64,000 nucleotides of DNA from Candidatus Copromonas faecavium (nom. illeg.) (GTDB lineage: Bacteria; Bacillota; Clostridia; Lachnospirales; Lachnospiraceae), in NCBI GenBank assembly GCA_018712915.1, contig DVGC01000050.1, positions 1 through 64,000 of the forward strand, written 5' to 3'. Below the pieces are notes generated by a model. That model did no database searches and was not told where the DNA came from. It saw only the letters and a list, made by a program, of their open reading frames with translations. The number at the start of each line of letters is the position of its first letter. The stretch's first letter is position 1. The position numbers and the translations under genes were made by a program. Positions 17,650 to 27,293 of this stretch are shown here, one piece after another.

Positions 17650-18772
17650 TTTCAGCAGACGCTTTTACAGCAGGGTGATTGTCAACATGCTCTACAGCAC
17701 GGTGATCGCCTGTCTGGTGGAAATTTTCCTGATCACCAATGTAGACATGGTGGTGAGCTTTCTGGAACAGAACGGAGAGTTCCCGGCGGTGGTTCGGATT
17801 TTCAGTATGGGGACAGCGACAACCATTCTTTACGTTATTATCGGCATTGGAATTTTTGCCCTGTCATTTCTGCTTCTTCAGAAGCGTTCTTTCAAATACA
17901 TCGGCAAAATTGCGGCGGCCATCCAGAATATATCTGAGGGTGATTTGAATACTCAGATCGAGATTCAGGGGGATGACGAGTTTTCCGCTATGGCCTCCAA
18001 TCTTAACCGGATGGAGGAGGACATCCGGGAATTGATGGATAAGGAACGGGAGTCAGAGCGGACAAAGAATGAGCTGATTACCAATGTGGCTCATGATCTG
18101 AGGACTCCGTTAACATCTATTATCGGATATCTGGAGCTTCTTTCAAAGGGGGGACCGGTGGAACCGGAGCTGCGTCAGAAATATATAGATATTGCCTATA
18201 CAAAATCCAAGAGACTGGAAAAGCTGATTGAAGATTTGTTCGGCTTCACCAAGATGAGCTGCGGAAAGATTTCCATGAATGTGGGAAAAGTTGATATTGT
18301 CAAATTGCTGGGACAGCTGCTTGAGGAATTTTATCCCAGCTTCGCAGACCACCATCTGACCTATGAGCTTAAGAGCAATGTGCCGGCACAGATTATTACG
18401 GCAGACGGAAATCTTCTGGCCCGCCTGTTTGATAACCTGATCGGCAACGCCATCAAATACGGGGCAGAAGGAAAAAAGGTGCTGGTAAAGATTCTGGCGG
18501 AGAACGATGTGGTCACCATATCGGTTACCAATTACGGCTATGTGATTCCGGCAGAGGAGCTGCCTTTGATTTTTAATAAGTTTTACCGGGTGGAGCAGTC
18601 CCGTTCTTCCAGTACCGGAGGAACAGGGCTGGGGCTTGCCATTGCAAAAAATATTGTGGATATGCATGGCGGAACAATTTCCGTTACCAGCGATTTAAAC
18701 GGAACGGTTTTTACGGTAAAGCTGAGAACAGATTTTGATGTCAGCAGGGAAAATTTCAGAGCAATAGGATGA
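17639..18772 (+). CDS. VanS-like sensor histidine kinase
   Basis: A 377-residue kinase starting with TTG 17639 inside the regulator gene. Two N-terminal membrane segments (about residues 10-37 and 58-82) flank a very short external loop, so it probably senses within the membrane or through a partner. A HAMP-like segment follows. The phosphoacceptor histidine is in TNVAHDLRTPLTSIIGYLEL near residue 152. HATPase boxes are DNLIGNAIKYG and GGTGLGLAIAKNIVDMHGG. Short-loop kinases of this type often act with a neighbouring ABC transporter, as is found here. Confidence 0.9.
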   Translation: MKSDFSRRFYSRVIVNMLYSTVIACLVEIFLITNVDMVVSFLEQNGEFPAVVRIFSMGTATTILYVIIGIGIFALSFLLLQKRSFKYIGKIAAAIQNISEGDLNTQIEIQGDDEFSAMASNLNRMEEDIRELMDKERESERTKNELITNVAHDLRTPLTSIIGYLELLSKGGPVEPELRQKYIDIAYTKSKRLEKLIEDLFGFTKMSCGKISMNVGKVDIVKLLGQLLEEFYPSFADHHLTYELKSNVPAQIITADGNLLARLFDNLIGNAIKYGAEGKKVLVKILAENDVVTISVTNYGYVIPAEELPLIFNKFYRVEQSRSSSTGGTGLGLAIAKNIVDMHGGTISVTSDLNGTVFTVKLRTDFDVSRENFRAIG

Positions 18773-18779
18773 AGCAGTT

Positions 18780-21206
18780 ATGGGAAAATGGAAATGGACG
18801 ATGTGGCTTGCCGCCGTGTTTGCGTTCTGCCTTTCGGAGACGGTTTTCGGAGCCGGATCACCGGTGAGCATGACGATTACACCGGTTTACGGGGACTGCG
18901 CCCAATATGGGGGAAGCGTTCCGCTGACGGTTCAACTTTACGGCCAGTCAGAGATGCCTTTTTCGGGAACGGTTCATGCACTGACGCTGGAAAGCAGCGG
19001 AGACGGCGGAGAAGAAACCTTTGAGTATGTCTGGCCGGTGCAGGTAAAGCCGGCGGAAACAAAGAAAATGGAGCTTTCGGTGCCCTTGGGGCAGAAAAGC
19101 AACCGGATTTACATGACTCTCCAGTCAGATTCCGGACAGGTGCTTTCGGAGGAAACCTTGAATTTCGATGTTTCCAGAGATATGGGACGGCTGTTTATCG
19201 GAACCCTGTCAGATCATCCGGAAAATCTTCAGTGGCTGGATGGAATTGGCCTGAATTACGGGATGGTGGAATCAGTTCTTCTGCCTCTCAGCGAGAAAAA
19301 TCTGCCTTCCAGGGCACAGGGACTGGAACTTCTGGATGTATTGCTGATCAATGATTATGATGCCTCCCTTCTGTCAAAACAGCAGAGGGAGGCGGTTCTT
19401 TCCTGGGTGGAGCAGGGGGGAATCCTGCTTTTTGGCACCGGGGCGGACGGAGATGAATCCTTTGATGTGCTGGCAGGGGAGAAGGCCCATCTTGTTCCGG
19501 AGAAGTCCGGAATCCGTCAGGTGGATATGGGAGATGAGTATGCCAGGGAAAGACCGGGGGATGCTCTGCTTTCTTTATACTGCGCAGGACTGCAGATTCC
19601 AGAAGGAGAAAAGCGTCTGCAAACCGGCGATTTTTCCCTTTTGACCATGGTGCAGGAAAAAGAAGGATATTTTGGATTTTTTCCGGTGGATCTGGGAGAG
19701 CTTGCGGAGTTTGCCAGCGAGAATTCCTCCTATGGGCTTCGGCTTCTGACAGCACTTTTGGGTGAGGATGAAATTTATGATCTTTATTATTACGGTTCCT
19801 ACAGCCAGGATACGGATTACTGGAATGCACAGAATCTGGTGACGGGAGGGAATGCGGACCGGATTCCCAATGTGGCGGCGTATACGATCGTGGTGATTCT
19901 TTACATTGGTCTTGCCGGTCCGGGGCTGTATCTGATTTTAAGGAAGCGCCAGCTGGGTCGGTATTACGGGCTGGCGGTGGTGATCACGTCTCTGGTTTCC
20001 TGCGGCGTAATTTATATGATGGGGACGGGAACCAGATTTACCAGAGAATTTTCCACCTATGCCTCAGTCCTGGATTTGGATGTTCATACAGCAGAGGAAA
20101 CCACATATCTGAATATCAGAACGCCGGACAGCCGCAGCTTTTCCGTGTCTCTGGAGCCGGAGTATGAAGTACGGGCGCTGACAAGAAGCAGCCGGTATGA
20201 TGAGGTTCCGGCTGCAGAATTTAAAGCCGGCAGCCGGCCGTCAACGAGCCTTTCTTTCGGAGAGGAAACGGTTATCCGGAGCACGGCCAACAAAGCGTTT
20301 GAATCACATTTTTTCCGTCTGGACCGTCAGGTGCAGATGGACGGAGACAGGGGACTCCGCTCTTCACTGGAGGTTTTCGACGGAAAGGTGTCCGGATATG
20401 TGGAGAATGGTTTTCCGTTTGCGCTGGAAAATGCGGCACTCTTTTTTTACGGTCAGGTGCTTCCCCTTGGCAGCCTGGAGCCGGGAGAGGTTCGGTGGCT
20501 TCAGGACGAAGAGCTTTTTGTATGGCCTGTGGGCATGCCTTATCTGGTGGCCGGTGATTTGGTGGAAGCTGACGGAACGGAAACGGATGATGAGAGTGAA
20601 GCCATTCGGACATCGGAGCGTTCTGGTTTTTATTCCTACTTTATCAACCGGTATTTTGGAACCTTCAGCACCCAGGCGAGGTTTTCCGCCTTTGGCCCTG
20701 CAGGCGGGCTCAGGGATAATCCTTCTCATGTGGGGCAGTCAGACGGCCTCGTGATTTATACGGCTGCACTGAATGTGTCCAATGAGAAAAATGGCCTGGT
20801 GTATGAAAACGGTCTGAAACTGAAACCGAGAATGACCACAGGAAGCGGCATGGCCTACGGAAATTCCATGATGATTTACGGGGACGAGCCGGTGACCGTC
20901 GAATACTTTTTCGGCGAGAATCTGGAAATAGAAAAGCTGGATTTTCTTCCTGTTTCCGATCGGTTTCTGGATGAACCTGATTATTCTTATATCCGCCGGT
21001 TTTCCGGGGAAACATCCTTTTATAATCAGGCAACGGAAGTCTGGGAACCGGTAAATCTGCAGCAGTGCTCCTTTTCAGCACAGGAGCTGTCCGATTACCT
21101 GACGCCCGAAGGAAGCCTTCTGGTTAAATATTCCGGAGGGGAGATAGGGACTTCCGGCATCAGCCAGGTGATCCCTCTGGTAATGGCGACAGGGAGGGAA
21201 CGGTGA
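18780..21206 (+). CDS. Large exported protein linked to an ABC transporter
   Basis: An 808-residue protein of unknown function with a signal peptide (residues 1-25). An extracytoplasmic domain follows with a class I glutamine-amidotransferase-like fold (DVLLINDYDASLLSKQQREA, VLSWVEQGGILLFGTGAD). Two membrane segments lie at about residues 364-386 and 394-416, then a 390-residue beta-rich extracytoplasmic part. The triad of real amidotransferases was not seen, so a binding role is more likely. It is 7 bp after the kinase gene and touches the ABC ATPase gene. Similar proteins beside ABC-2 exporters include the GldG-type family. Confidence 0.65.
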   Translation: MGKWKWTMWLAAVFAFCLSETVFGAGSPVSMTITPVYGDCAQYGGSVPLTVQLYGQSEMPFSGTVHALTLESSGDGGEETFEYVWPVQVKPAETKKMELSVPLGQKSNRIYMTLQSDSGQVLSEETLNFDVSRDMGRLFIGTLSDHPENLQWLDGIGLNYGMVESVLLPLSEKNLPSRAQGLELLDVLLINDYDASLLSKQQREAVLSWVEQGGILLFGTGADGDESFDVLAGEKAHLVPEKSGIRQVDMGDEYARERPGDALLSLYCAGLQIPEGEKRLQTGDFSLLTMVQEKEGYFGFFPVDLGELAEFASENSSYGLRLLTALLGEDEIYDLYYYGSYSQDTDYWNAQNLVTGGNADRIPNVAAYTIVVILYIGLAGPGLYLILRKRQLGRYYGLAVVITSLVSCGVIYMMGTGTRFTREFSTYASVLDLDVHTAEETTYLNIRTPDSRSFSVSLEPEYEVRALTRSSRYDEVPAAEFKAGSRPSTSLSFGEETVIRSTANKAFESHFFRLDRQVQMDGDRGLRSSLEVFDGKVSGYVENGFPFALENAALFFYGQVLPLGSLEPGEVRWLQDEELFVWPVGMPYLVAGDLVEADGTETDDESEAIRTSERSGFYSYFINRYFGTFSTQARFSAFGPAGGLRDNPSHVGQSDGLVIYTAALNVSNEKNGLVYENGLKLKPRMTTGSGMAYGNSMMIYGDEPVTVEYFFGENLEIEKLDFLPVSDRFLDEPDYSYIRRFSGETSFYNQATEVWEPVNLQQCSFSAQELSDYLTPEGSLLVKYSGGEIGTSGISQVIPLVMATGRER

Positions 21207-22156
21207 TGTTAAAAATCAGAGGTTTGAAAAAGAAATTTAAAAATTTTCAGGCATTAAACGGGTTGGATATGGATGTGGAAGAGGGAGCTCTTTATGGCTT
21301 TATCGGTCCCAACGGTGCCGGGAAAACGACGGCTATCCGGATTATCACCGGCCTTCTGGATGCAGATGAAGGAACGGTAGAGATTGCAGGACGGGACGCT
21401 TTCCTTTATCGGGAACAGGTAAAAGAAAGCTTCGGCTATGTGCCGGATGAATTTGGCATGTATGATAATCTGAAGGTCAGCGAGTATATGGAATTTTTCG
21501 CCTCCTGCTATGGATTTTCCGGCCTTGTGGGACGGAAGCGGTGTCAGGAGTTTCTGGAACAGGTGAAGCTTTCGGATAAAGCGGATTTTTTCGTGGACAG
21601 CCTGTCCAGAGGAATGAAGCAGCGTCTGTGCCTGGCCAGAGCCATGATCCATGACCCTGGCCTTCTGGTACTGGACGAGCCTACCTCGGGCATGGATCCG
21701 CGGGCGCGGCTGGAGTTTAAGGAGCTCCTGAGGGAGCTGTGCGCGGAAGGAAAGACCATTCTGATCAGTTCCCATATTCTTTCAGAGCTGTCCCAGATGT
21801 GCACGGATATCGGCATTATCGACAGCGGCCGGATTGTGCTTTCCGGCAGCATGTCCGAGATTCTGCAGAAAGTCAATGACTCCAATCCCCTGAGAATACA
21901 GGTGTGCGAAGGAGAGGAGCGGGCACTTTCCCTTCTGGCTGAAGAAAAGAATGTCCGGACGGTATCGGTCAGCGGCAGAGAAATTGTGGTTGGATTTCAC
22001 GGCAGAAAAGAGGAAGAAGCACGGCTTCTGAAAATGCTCATAGAGGCCGGAGTACAGGTCAGCGGCTTTTACAGAGACCAGGGCGACCTGGAAAGCCTTT
22101 TTATGGAAATGACCAATCAGGAGCGAGAGAAGGTGGTGTTATCCAGTGAAGAATAA
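21206..22156 (+). CDS. ABC transporter ATP-binding protein
   Basis: A 316-residue ATPase with Walker A GPNGAGKTTA, Q-loop region SFGYVPDEFGMYDNL, signature LSRGMKQRL, Walker B LLVLDEPTSGMDP and switch SSHIL. After about residue 215 a C-terminal extension with beta strands follows, as in multidrug and sodium/lantibiotic export ATPases (CcmA/DrrA family). ATG 21206 shares a base with the preceding stop codon and follows GGGAGGG. GTG 21203 is possible but more poorly spaced. It works with the permease that overlaps its 3' end. Confidence 0.93.
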   Translation: MLKIRGLKKKFKNFQALNGLDMDVEEGALYGFIGPNGAGKTTAIRIITGLLDADEGTVEIAGRDAFLYREQVKESFGYVPDEFGMYDNLKVSEYMEFFASCYGFSGLVGRKRCQEFLEQVKLSDKADFFVDSLSRGMKQRLCLARAMIHDPGLLVLDEPTSGMDPRARLEFKELLRELCAEGKTILISSHILSELSQMCTDIGIIDSGRIVLSGSMSEILQKVNDSNPLRIQVCEGEERALSLLAEEKNVRTVSVSGREIVVGFHGRKEEEARLLKMLIEAGVQVSGFYRDQGDLESLFMEMTNQEREKVVLSSEE

Positions 22157-23045
22157 TCCTGTTTACAAAAGAGAAATGGCCGTGCGGGCCAGAAGCTTTC
22201 GGATTCCCCTTCTTTTGATGGTTTTTAACGGGATTCTGGCGGCTGCAGCCCTTCTGAATATGTATTCTTCCGTGGTTCAGGTAAAGGTTTCCAACAGGGT
22301 TCACTATGAGAGCTTCCTTCAGCTTTATGCTTTTGTGGCCACCCTGGAATTTCTGCTTCTGATGTTCATTATGCCGGCACTTACCTCCGGGGGAATCAGC
22401 GGGGAACGGGAGCGCCATACACTGGATCTGATGTTTACCACCAGGCTGACAGCGGCAGACATTGTCCTTGGCAAACTGGCATCCGCTTTAAGCCAGCTTC
22501 TTGTGATGGCATTTTCCAGTTTTCCCATCCTGCTTCTGACCTTTGTTTATGGCAGTATGGGATTTGAGGAACTGATTCTTCTGATGATTTGCTACGTAAC
22601 AGCAGCGCTGTTTTGCGGAAGCCTGGGGATTTTTGCTTCAGCTTTTATGAAGCGGTCTACGTTTTCCAATGTATTTACCTATGGAACGCTTCTCGTGCTG
22701 GTGGCAGGTACCTATCTGTTAAACCAGTTTCTTTTAGGCGTATCTGAGATGGAGGTCAATTCCATGGTGATTCAGGCAGGAGAAAGCCGGCCGGTTCCAA
22801 ATTCCGGATGGGCGGTGTATCTTCTTCTGCTTAATCCGGTGTCTATGTTTGCAGAGCTTCTGGAGCAGCAGATTGCCGGCGGTGGCGGACAGTTTGCCGT
22901 CCAGTATTTTCTGGGCGCAGAATCCGGGAATTTTGTGACAGAGCACTGGATCTGGGTCAGTGCAGCGATTCAGCTGATTTTTTCAGCCGGCTTTGTGAGG
23001 GGGGCCATCTGGTTTTTGGAACCTATTAAGAAAAAAAGAACATAG
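22146..23045 (+). CDS. ABC-2 type transporter permease
   Basis: A 299-residue membrane protein with a GTG start overlapping the ATPase gene by 11 bp. About six hydrophobic segments are seen, for example IPLLLMVFNGILAAAALL, LLLMFIMPALTSGGISGERE and LLVMAFSSFPILLLTFVYG. The ISGERERHTLDLMFTTRLTA loop is typical of ABC-2 permeases of the GldF/YhhJ kind. Together with the ATPase and the 808-residue protein it forms an exporter whose substrate is unknown. Confidence 0.9.
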   Translation: MKNNPVYKREMAVRARSFRIPLLLMVFNGILAAAALLNMYSSVVQVKVSNRVHYESFLQLYAFVATLEFLLLMFIMPALTSGGISGERERHTLDLMFTTRLTAADIVLGKLASALSQLLVMAFSSFPILLLTFVYGSMGFEELILLMICYVTAALFCGSLGIFASAFMKRSTFSNVFTYGTLLVLVAGTYLLNQFLLGVSEMEVNSMVIQAGESRPVPNSGWAVYLLLLNPVSMFAELLEQQIAGGGGQFAVQYFLGAESGNFVTEHWIWVSAAIQLIFSAGFVRGAIWFLEPIKKKRT

Positions 23046-23054
23046 GAGCGGAAT

Positions 23055-23897
23055 ATGTTTTATATCGGATGTCATCTTTCCTGCGCCAAAGGATTTTTGG
23101 CCATGGAAAAGAATGCGGAAAAAATCGGCGCCACTACCTTCCAGTTTTTTACAAGGAATCCCAGAGGCGGAAACGCCAGGGCGCTGGATGAAAAAGACAT
23201 TGCGGCTTTTCTGAAACGGAAGGAGGAGCTATCCTTGGGAACCCTGGTAGCCCACGCTCCCTATACGTTAAACGGCTGTTCTTCTGAGGAACGGGTGAGG
23301 GAGTTTGCCGTTCGGACCATGACGGATGATCTGGAACGGCTGGAGCATATACCCGGAAATTATTATAATTTCCATCCGGGAAGCCATGTGGGGCAGGGGA
23401 CGGAAGAAGGGATCCTCCAGATTATCAGGATGCTGAACGGAATTTTAAAACCTGAGCTTCATACGACGGTGCTTTTAGAGACCATGGCGGGAAAAGGAAG
23501 TGAGGTAGGAGGAAGGTTTGAGGAGCTTCGGACCATTTTGGACGGGGTGGAATACTCTGAAAAGATGGGCGTGTGTCTGGACACCTGCCATGTGTGGGAC
23601 GGAGGATACGACATCCGGGATCATCTGGATGAGGTTTTGGAGGAATTTGACCGGGTAATCGGGCTGTCCAGGCTGAAGGCTGTCCACTTAAATGACAGCC
23701 AGAATCCTCTGGGGGCGCGAAAAGACCGTCATGCCAGAATCGGTGAGGGGCATATTGGTCTTGAGGCCATGGAGCGGATCATCAATCACCCGGCGCTGCG
23801 GGAGCTGCCTTTCTGCCTGGAAACACCCAATGAGCTGGATGGATATGCAAGGGAGATTGCTCTTTTAAAGTCTCTGCGGAAAGAATCAAACAACTGA
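23055..23897 (+). CDS. nfo: Deoxyribonuclease IV (AP endonuclease)
   Basis: A 280-residue endonuclease IV that cuts 5' of abasic sites in base-excision repair. Zinc-site motifs of the TIM barrel are present: [52 protein letters not shown], and [15 protein letters not shown], with H, E and D ligands. The start follows AGGAGCG. It sits 9 bp after the permease gene, which may be read-through rather than a functional link. Confidence 0.96.
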   Translation: MFYIGCHLSCAKGFLAMEKNAEKIGATTFQFFTRNPRGGNARALDEKDIAAFLKRKEELSLGTLVAHAPYTLNGCSSEERVREFAVRTMTDDLERLEHIPGNYYNFHPGSHVGQGTEEGILQIIRMLNGILKPELHTTVLLETMAGKGSEVGGRFEELRTILDGVEYSEKMGVCLDTCHVWDGGYDIRDHLDEVLEEFDRVIGLSRLKAVHLNDSQNPLGARKDRHARIGEGHIGLEAMERIINHPALRELPFCLETPNELDGYAREIALLKSLRKESNN

Positions 23898-23930
23898 CGG
23901 ACATAAAATCAAGAACGGAGGCGAATGCGA

Positions 23931-25232
23931 ATGGGAATTTTAAAAGTGGGAATGGGAGCGGCTAAAAGTGTGCTGGAAGATCAGTGGCGGGAGTATTTTT
24001 ACTGCCCGTCCTTAAGCACGGATGTGCTTGTAAGGAAGGGAGAAAACAGAAGGTCTGACAGAAGCCAGAACCTGAAGGGAAGCTCCAATCTGATTTCCAA
24101 CGGCTCCATCATAGCGGTCAATGAGGGCCAGTGTATGCTGATTGTGGACCAGGGAAAAGTAGCGGAGCTCTGCGCCGAGGCGGGAGAGTACGTATATGAT
24201 CAGTCTGCAGAGCCCAGTATTTTCTATGGAAGCCTGAAAAAGGGGATTCTGGACAGCTTCCGCCAGTTTGGACGGCGGTTCTCCATGGGCGGTGATACAG
24301 GCCGGGATCAGAGAGTGTATTTTATCAATACCAAGGAAATCGTCGGCAACAAATACGGAACAGCCAATCCGGTTCCTTTCCGGATCGTGGATTCCAATAT
24401 TGGTCTGGACATGGATATTTCCATTCGATGCCACGGGGAATATGCCTATCGGATCATGGATCCCATTCTGTTTTATAAGAATGTCTGCGGCAATGTGGAA
24501 ACAGAATACCGCAGGGAGCAGATTGATTCCCAGTTAAAGAGTGAGCTTTTAACCGCTCTTCAGCCGGCCTTCGGAAAGATTTCTTCCATGGGAATCCGCT
24601 ACAGTGCCCTTCCGTCCCATGCGGATGACCTGGCCAATGCTCTAAATGAGGTCCTTTCCGATCAGTGGGACGGCCAGTACGGCATTGAGGTCAGCTCCAT
24701 CGGCATTAATTCCGTCAAAGCATCGGCAGAGGACGAAGCCATGATCAAGGAGCTGCAGAGAAATGCGGTGTTCCGTAATCCGGGAATGGCAGCGGCCCAT
24801 CTGGTGGATGCGCAGGCGGAGGCGATGCAGGAGGCTGCAAAGAATAAAAATGCCGGTCCGTTTCTTGCATTTGCCGGCCTTGACATGGCATCAAAAGCGG
24901 GAGGAGCCAGTGCAGGGGATTTGTTTGCCATGGACGGGAACAATGGAGGGAGCGGCCTGAAACAGGGCTTTGCAGCGGCTCAGAAAAGAGATTCCTGGAC
25001 CTGCTCCTGCGGTTCAGTTAATACAGGAAACTTCTGTCCCCAGTGCGGAAAGCCGAAGCCGGCACCTCAGACCTGGACCTGCTCCTGCGGTTCAGTCAAT
25101 ACAGGAAACTTCTGCCCCCAGTGCGGAAAGCCGAAGCCGACACCTCAGACCTGGACCTGTTCCTGCGGCGCAGTCAATACGGGAAATTTCTGTGCGCAGT
25201 GCGGGAAACCAAAGATGGAGAACGGACAGTAG
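23931..25232 (+). CDS. SPFH-domain protein with three zinc ribbons (YdjI-like)
   Basis: A 433-residue protein of the family that includes Bacillus YdjI. The SPFH/band-7 region covers roughly residues 30-290 (EDQWREYFYCPSLSTDVLVR; MDISIRCHGEYAYRIMDP). From residue 356 there are three consecutive 26-residue zinc ribbons, WTCSCGSVNTGNFCPQCGKP and variants, each with CxC and CxxC. The third is shorter at its end. ATG 23931 is preferred over 23925 for its distance from CGGAGG. Downstream are YdjG-like and YdjH-like genes, 44 bp and then overlapping, which supports a membrane-surface stress complex. Confidence 0.8.
   Translation: MGILKVGMGAAKSVLEDQWREYFYCPSLSTDVLVRKGENRRSDRSQNLKGSSNLISNGSIIAVNEGQCMLIVDQGKVAELCAEAGEYVYDQSAEPSIFYGSLKKGILDSFRQFGRRFSMGGDTGRDQRVYFINTKEIVGNKYGTANPVPFRIVDSNIGLDMDISIRCHGEYAYRIMDPILFYKNVCGNVETEYRREQIDSQLKSELLTALQPAFGKISSMGIRYSALPSHADDLANALNEVLSDQWDGQYGIEVSSIGINSVKASAEDEAMIKELQRNAVFRNPGMAAAHLVDAQAEAMQEAAKNKNAGPFLAFAGLDMASKAGGASAGDLFAMDGNNGGSGLKQGFAAAQKRDSWTCSCGSVNTGNFCPQCGKPKPAPQTWTCSCGSVNTGNFCPQCGKPKPTPQTWTCSCGAVNTGNFCAQCGKPKMENGQ
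24996..25229 (+). repeat. 78-bp tandem repeat encoding zinc ribbons
   Basis: Units begin at 24996, 25074 and 25152, each starting TGGACCTG. The first two differ at only a few bases, and the third is more diverged. Low divergence between neighbouring units indicates recent duplication or homogenisation within the SPFH gene. Confidence 0.9.
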
Positions 25233-25276
25233 GGACGGAGGCCGGACAGCAGACACCCACAAAAGGAGCAGGTGAC

Positions 25277-26401
25277 ATGGCTTTAATTACGTATAAATGC
25301 CCCAATTGCGGAGGCACTCTGACATTTCATCCGGAGCTGCAGAAATTCCAGTGTGAATACTGCTTATCGGAATTTACCGAGCAGGAAATGGACGAACTGA
25401 GCCTGGTATCCACGGAACAATCAGATGGTTCCTCCGACCAGGACGCGGGAACGCGGTCTGATTCTGCAAACCCGGACTTCTCTGACGGAGCTGTGCTGAG
25501 AAAGGAAGGAGACTCCGGGAAGGCGGAGGAAATGGCTTTCTATATATGCCCCAGCTGCGGAGCCCAGATTATTGCAGGCGAAACGACCGCAGCTACCTTC
25601 TGTTATTACTGCCACAGTCCTGTGGTACTTGAAGGAAGGCTTTCCGGGGAATTCCGGCCGGATTTCGTTCTTCCTTTCGTGATGGACAGAAAAAAAGCGG
25701 AGGAAATCTTTCTTAACTGGATTGAAAAAAAGAAATTTGTGCCAAAATCTTTTTTGGCCAGGGAGCAGATAGAGAAAATGACCGGTGTTTATTTCCCCTA
25801 CCTGATTTACAGCTGTACGGTGGACGGGAATATTCGGGCCGAAGGAGAGCGGCAGAGAACCTGGACGGCGGGAAATATCCGGTATACGGAGCATAGGAAA
25901 TACCAGCTGGAGCGGGGCGGCGAGCTGTATGTGAACCATGTGGCCAGAAACGCTCTGAAAAGGAATAACAGCACCCTGGTGGAAGGCGTCCTTCCTTTTG
26001 ATATGGAAAAGATGGTGCCTTTCCAGCCGGAATATCTTTCCGGTTTCCAGGCGGAAAAACGGGATATGGACGAGAGCCTTTTTACACCGGAAGTGGAAGA
26101 AGAGGTTAAAAGCTATACGGTTCAGAATCTGATGAACAGTCTGGAGGCATACAGCCCGGTTCGTATTAAGGAAAGCAAAACCGTCATTCATGATGCCAAA
26201 TGGCAGTACGCCCTTCTCCCTGTCTGGGTGCTGACATACCGGAGCAGGGACAAGGGAACCGTTTATTATTTTGCCATGAACGGACAGACCGGAAAGGTCT
26301 GCGGCAGGCTTCCGGTGGATAAAAGACGTCTGGGAATGCTGTTTCTGGCAGTCTTTCTGCCTGTCTTTTTGTTTCTGCTTGCGGGAGGATGGTTTTTATG
26401 A
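25277..26401 (+). CDS. Zinc-ribbon membrane protein (YdjG-like)
   Basis: A 374-residue protein. The N-terminal zinc ribbon is TYKCPNCGGTLTFHPELQKF with QCEYC, and a second cysteine set ICPSCGAQIIAGETTAATFC with YCHSP lies near residue 90. A large soluble domain follows (FRPDFVLPFVMDRKKAEEIF; LLPVWVLTYRSRDKGTVYYF). The C terminus is a single membrane anchor (LFLAVFLPVFLFLLAGGWFL). The architecture resembles Bacillus YdjG, a partner of YdjH. The start at 25277 follows AAAAGGAGCAGG. The stop overlaps the next gene's start (ATGA). Confidence 0.8.
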   Translation: MALITYKCPNCGGTLTFHPELQKFQCEYCLSEFTEQEMDELSLVSTEQSDGSSDQDAGTRSDSANPDFSDGAVLRKEGDSGKAEEMAFYICPSCGAQIIAGETTAATFCYYCHSPVVLEGRLSGEFRPDFVLPFVMDRKKAEEIFLNWIEKKKFVPKSFLAREQIEKMTGVYFPYLIYSCTVDGNIRAEGERQRTWTAGNIRYTEHRKYQLERGGELYVNHVARNALKRNNSTLVEGVLPFDMEKMVPFQPEYLSGFQAEKRDMDESLFTPEVEEEVKSYTVQNLMNSLEAYSPVRIKESKTVIHDAKWQYALLPVWVLTYRSRDKGTVYYFAMNGQTGKVCGRLPVDKRRLGMLFLAVFLPVFLFLLAGGWFL

Positions 26402-27291
26402 GAATCAGAAATGTCCTGACAGCTGTATTTTTGATGATGCTCATGCTGCAGGCTCCTTGCGTCAGTCTGGCGGCCGAGGAAGGTGCATCAGGGCAGCAGG
26501 AGACTCTGGTGTTTGATATGGCGGGGCTATTTACCGACGTGGAGCGGGAGGAACTGGAGGATGCAGCCTCTGCTCTTAGTGAAAGAATGGGAATGGAAGC
26601 GGCTGTTGCCACCGTAAACGATAATCCGGATACGGCACAGGTATATGCGGATCGGTTTTACCAGGATCAGAATCTGGGGACAGGAACGGATCACTCCGGC
26701 GTCATGCTTCTTCTTGATATGGATAACCGGGAAATTTATATCACCACTGAAGGCCGGATGCTGCGGTATCTGACGGACAGCCGTATCAAGGCGGTTCTGG
26801 ATGACGTATACGTAAGGATGACCGAGGGAGAATACGGACAGGCCGCCATGGCATTTCTGGAAGATGTGGGAATCTGCTATGACAATGGCATTGCCGGTGA
26901 TCAGTATCTTTATGACACAGAGACGGGAAGGGTGCGCCCATACCGTCACATTTCCTGGTATGAGGCTCTGATTGCATTCGTGATTGCAGCCGTCTGCGCC
27001 GGAGGTGCCGTTTTTGCCGTTATCCGGGAATACAGGATGGATAACGACAACGAAAGAATGGCGGCGAATTTTAAGCTTTCCTATCGGAAGGACAGTGCAT
27101 TCCGGCCGGGAATTTCCATCCCGGAGGTACTCCTTGGGACTTACGTGACCCAGCAGGTCATTGCATCCACAAGAAACCGGAATACAGGATCAGGCGGAAG
27201 ACGAAGCGGAGGCAGTCTGTCCGGAGGCGGCCGCACATCCACACATACATACAGAGGCCGCACCCATGGCGGCGGAGGAAGGAAGTTTTAA
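26398..27291 (+). CDS. TPM-domain membrane protein (YdjH-like)
   Basis: A 297-residue protein with a signal sequence (residues 1-26). A TPM domain follows: VFDMAGLFTDVEREELEDAA, HSGVMLLLDMDNREIYITTE, and LDDVYVRMTEGEYGQAAMA. A membrane segment lies near residue 190 (LIAFVIAAVCAGGAVFAVI), followed by a glycine/serine/arginine-rich cytosolic tail. This order matches Bacillus YdjH, the YdjG partner. ATG 26398 is chosen over 26389 because GGGAGG lies directly against the latter. It overlaps the preceding stop by 4 bp. The adjacent PspA/YdjF of Bacillus is not found in this window. Confidence 0.8.
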   Translation: MRIRNVLTAVFLMMLMLQAPCVSLAAEEGASGQQETLVFDMAGLFTDVEREELEDAASALSERMGMEAAVATVNDNPDTAQVYADRFYQDQNLGTGTDHSGVMLLLDMDNREIYITTEGRMLRYLTDSRIKAVLDDVYVRMTEGEYGQAAMAFLEDVGICYDNGIAGDQYLYDTETGRVRPYRHISWYEALIAFVIAAVCAGGAVFAVIREYRMDNDNERMAANFKLSYRKDSAFRPGISIPEVLLGTYVTQQVIASTRNRNTGSGGRRSGGSLSGGGRTSTHTYRGRTHGGGGRKF

Positions 27292-27293
27292 TT

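Noticed and set aside
16945-18772. Glycopeptide (vancomycin) resistance cluster
   Set aside because: Only the regulator and kinase resemble VanRS; no VanH, ligase or VanX genes are nearby.
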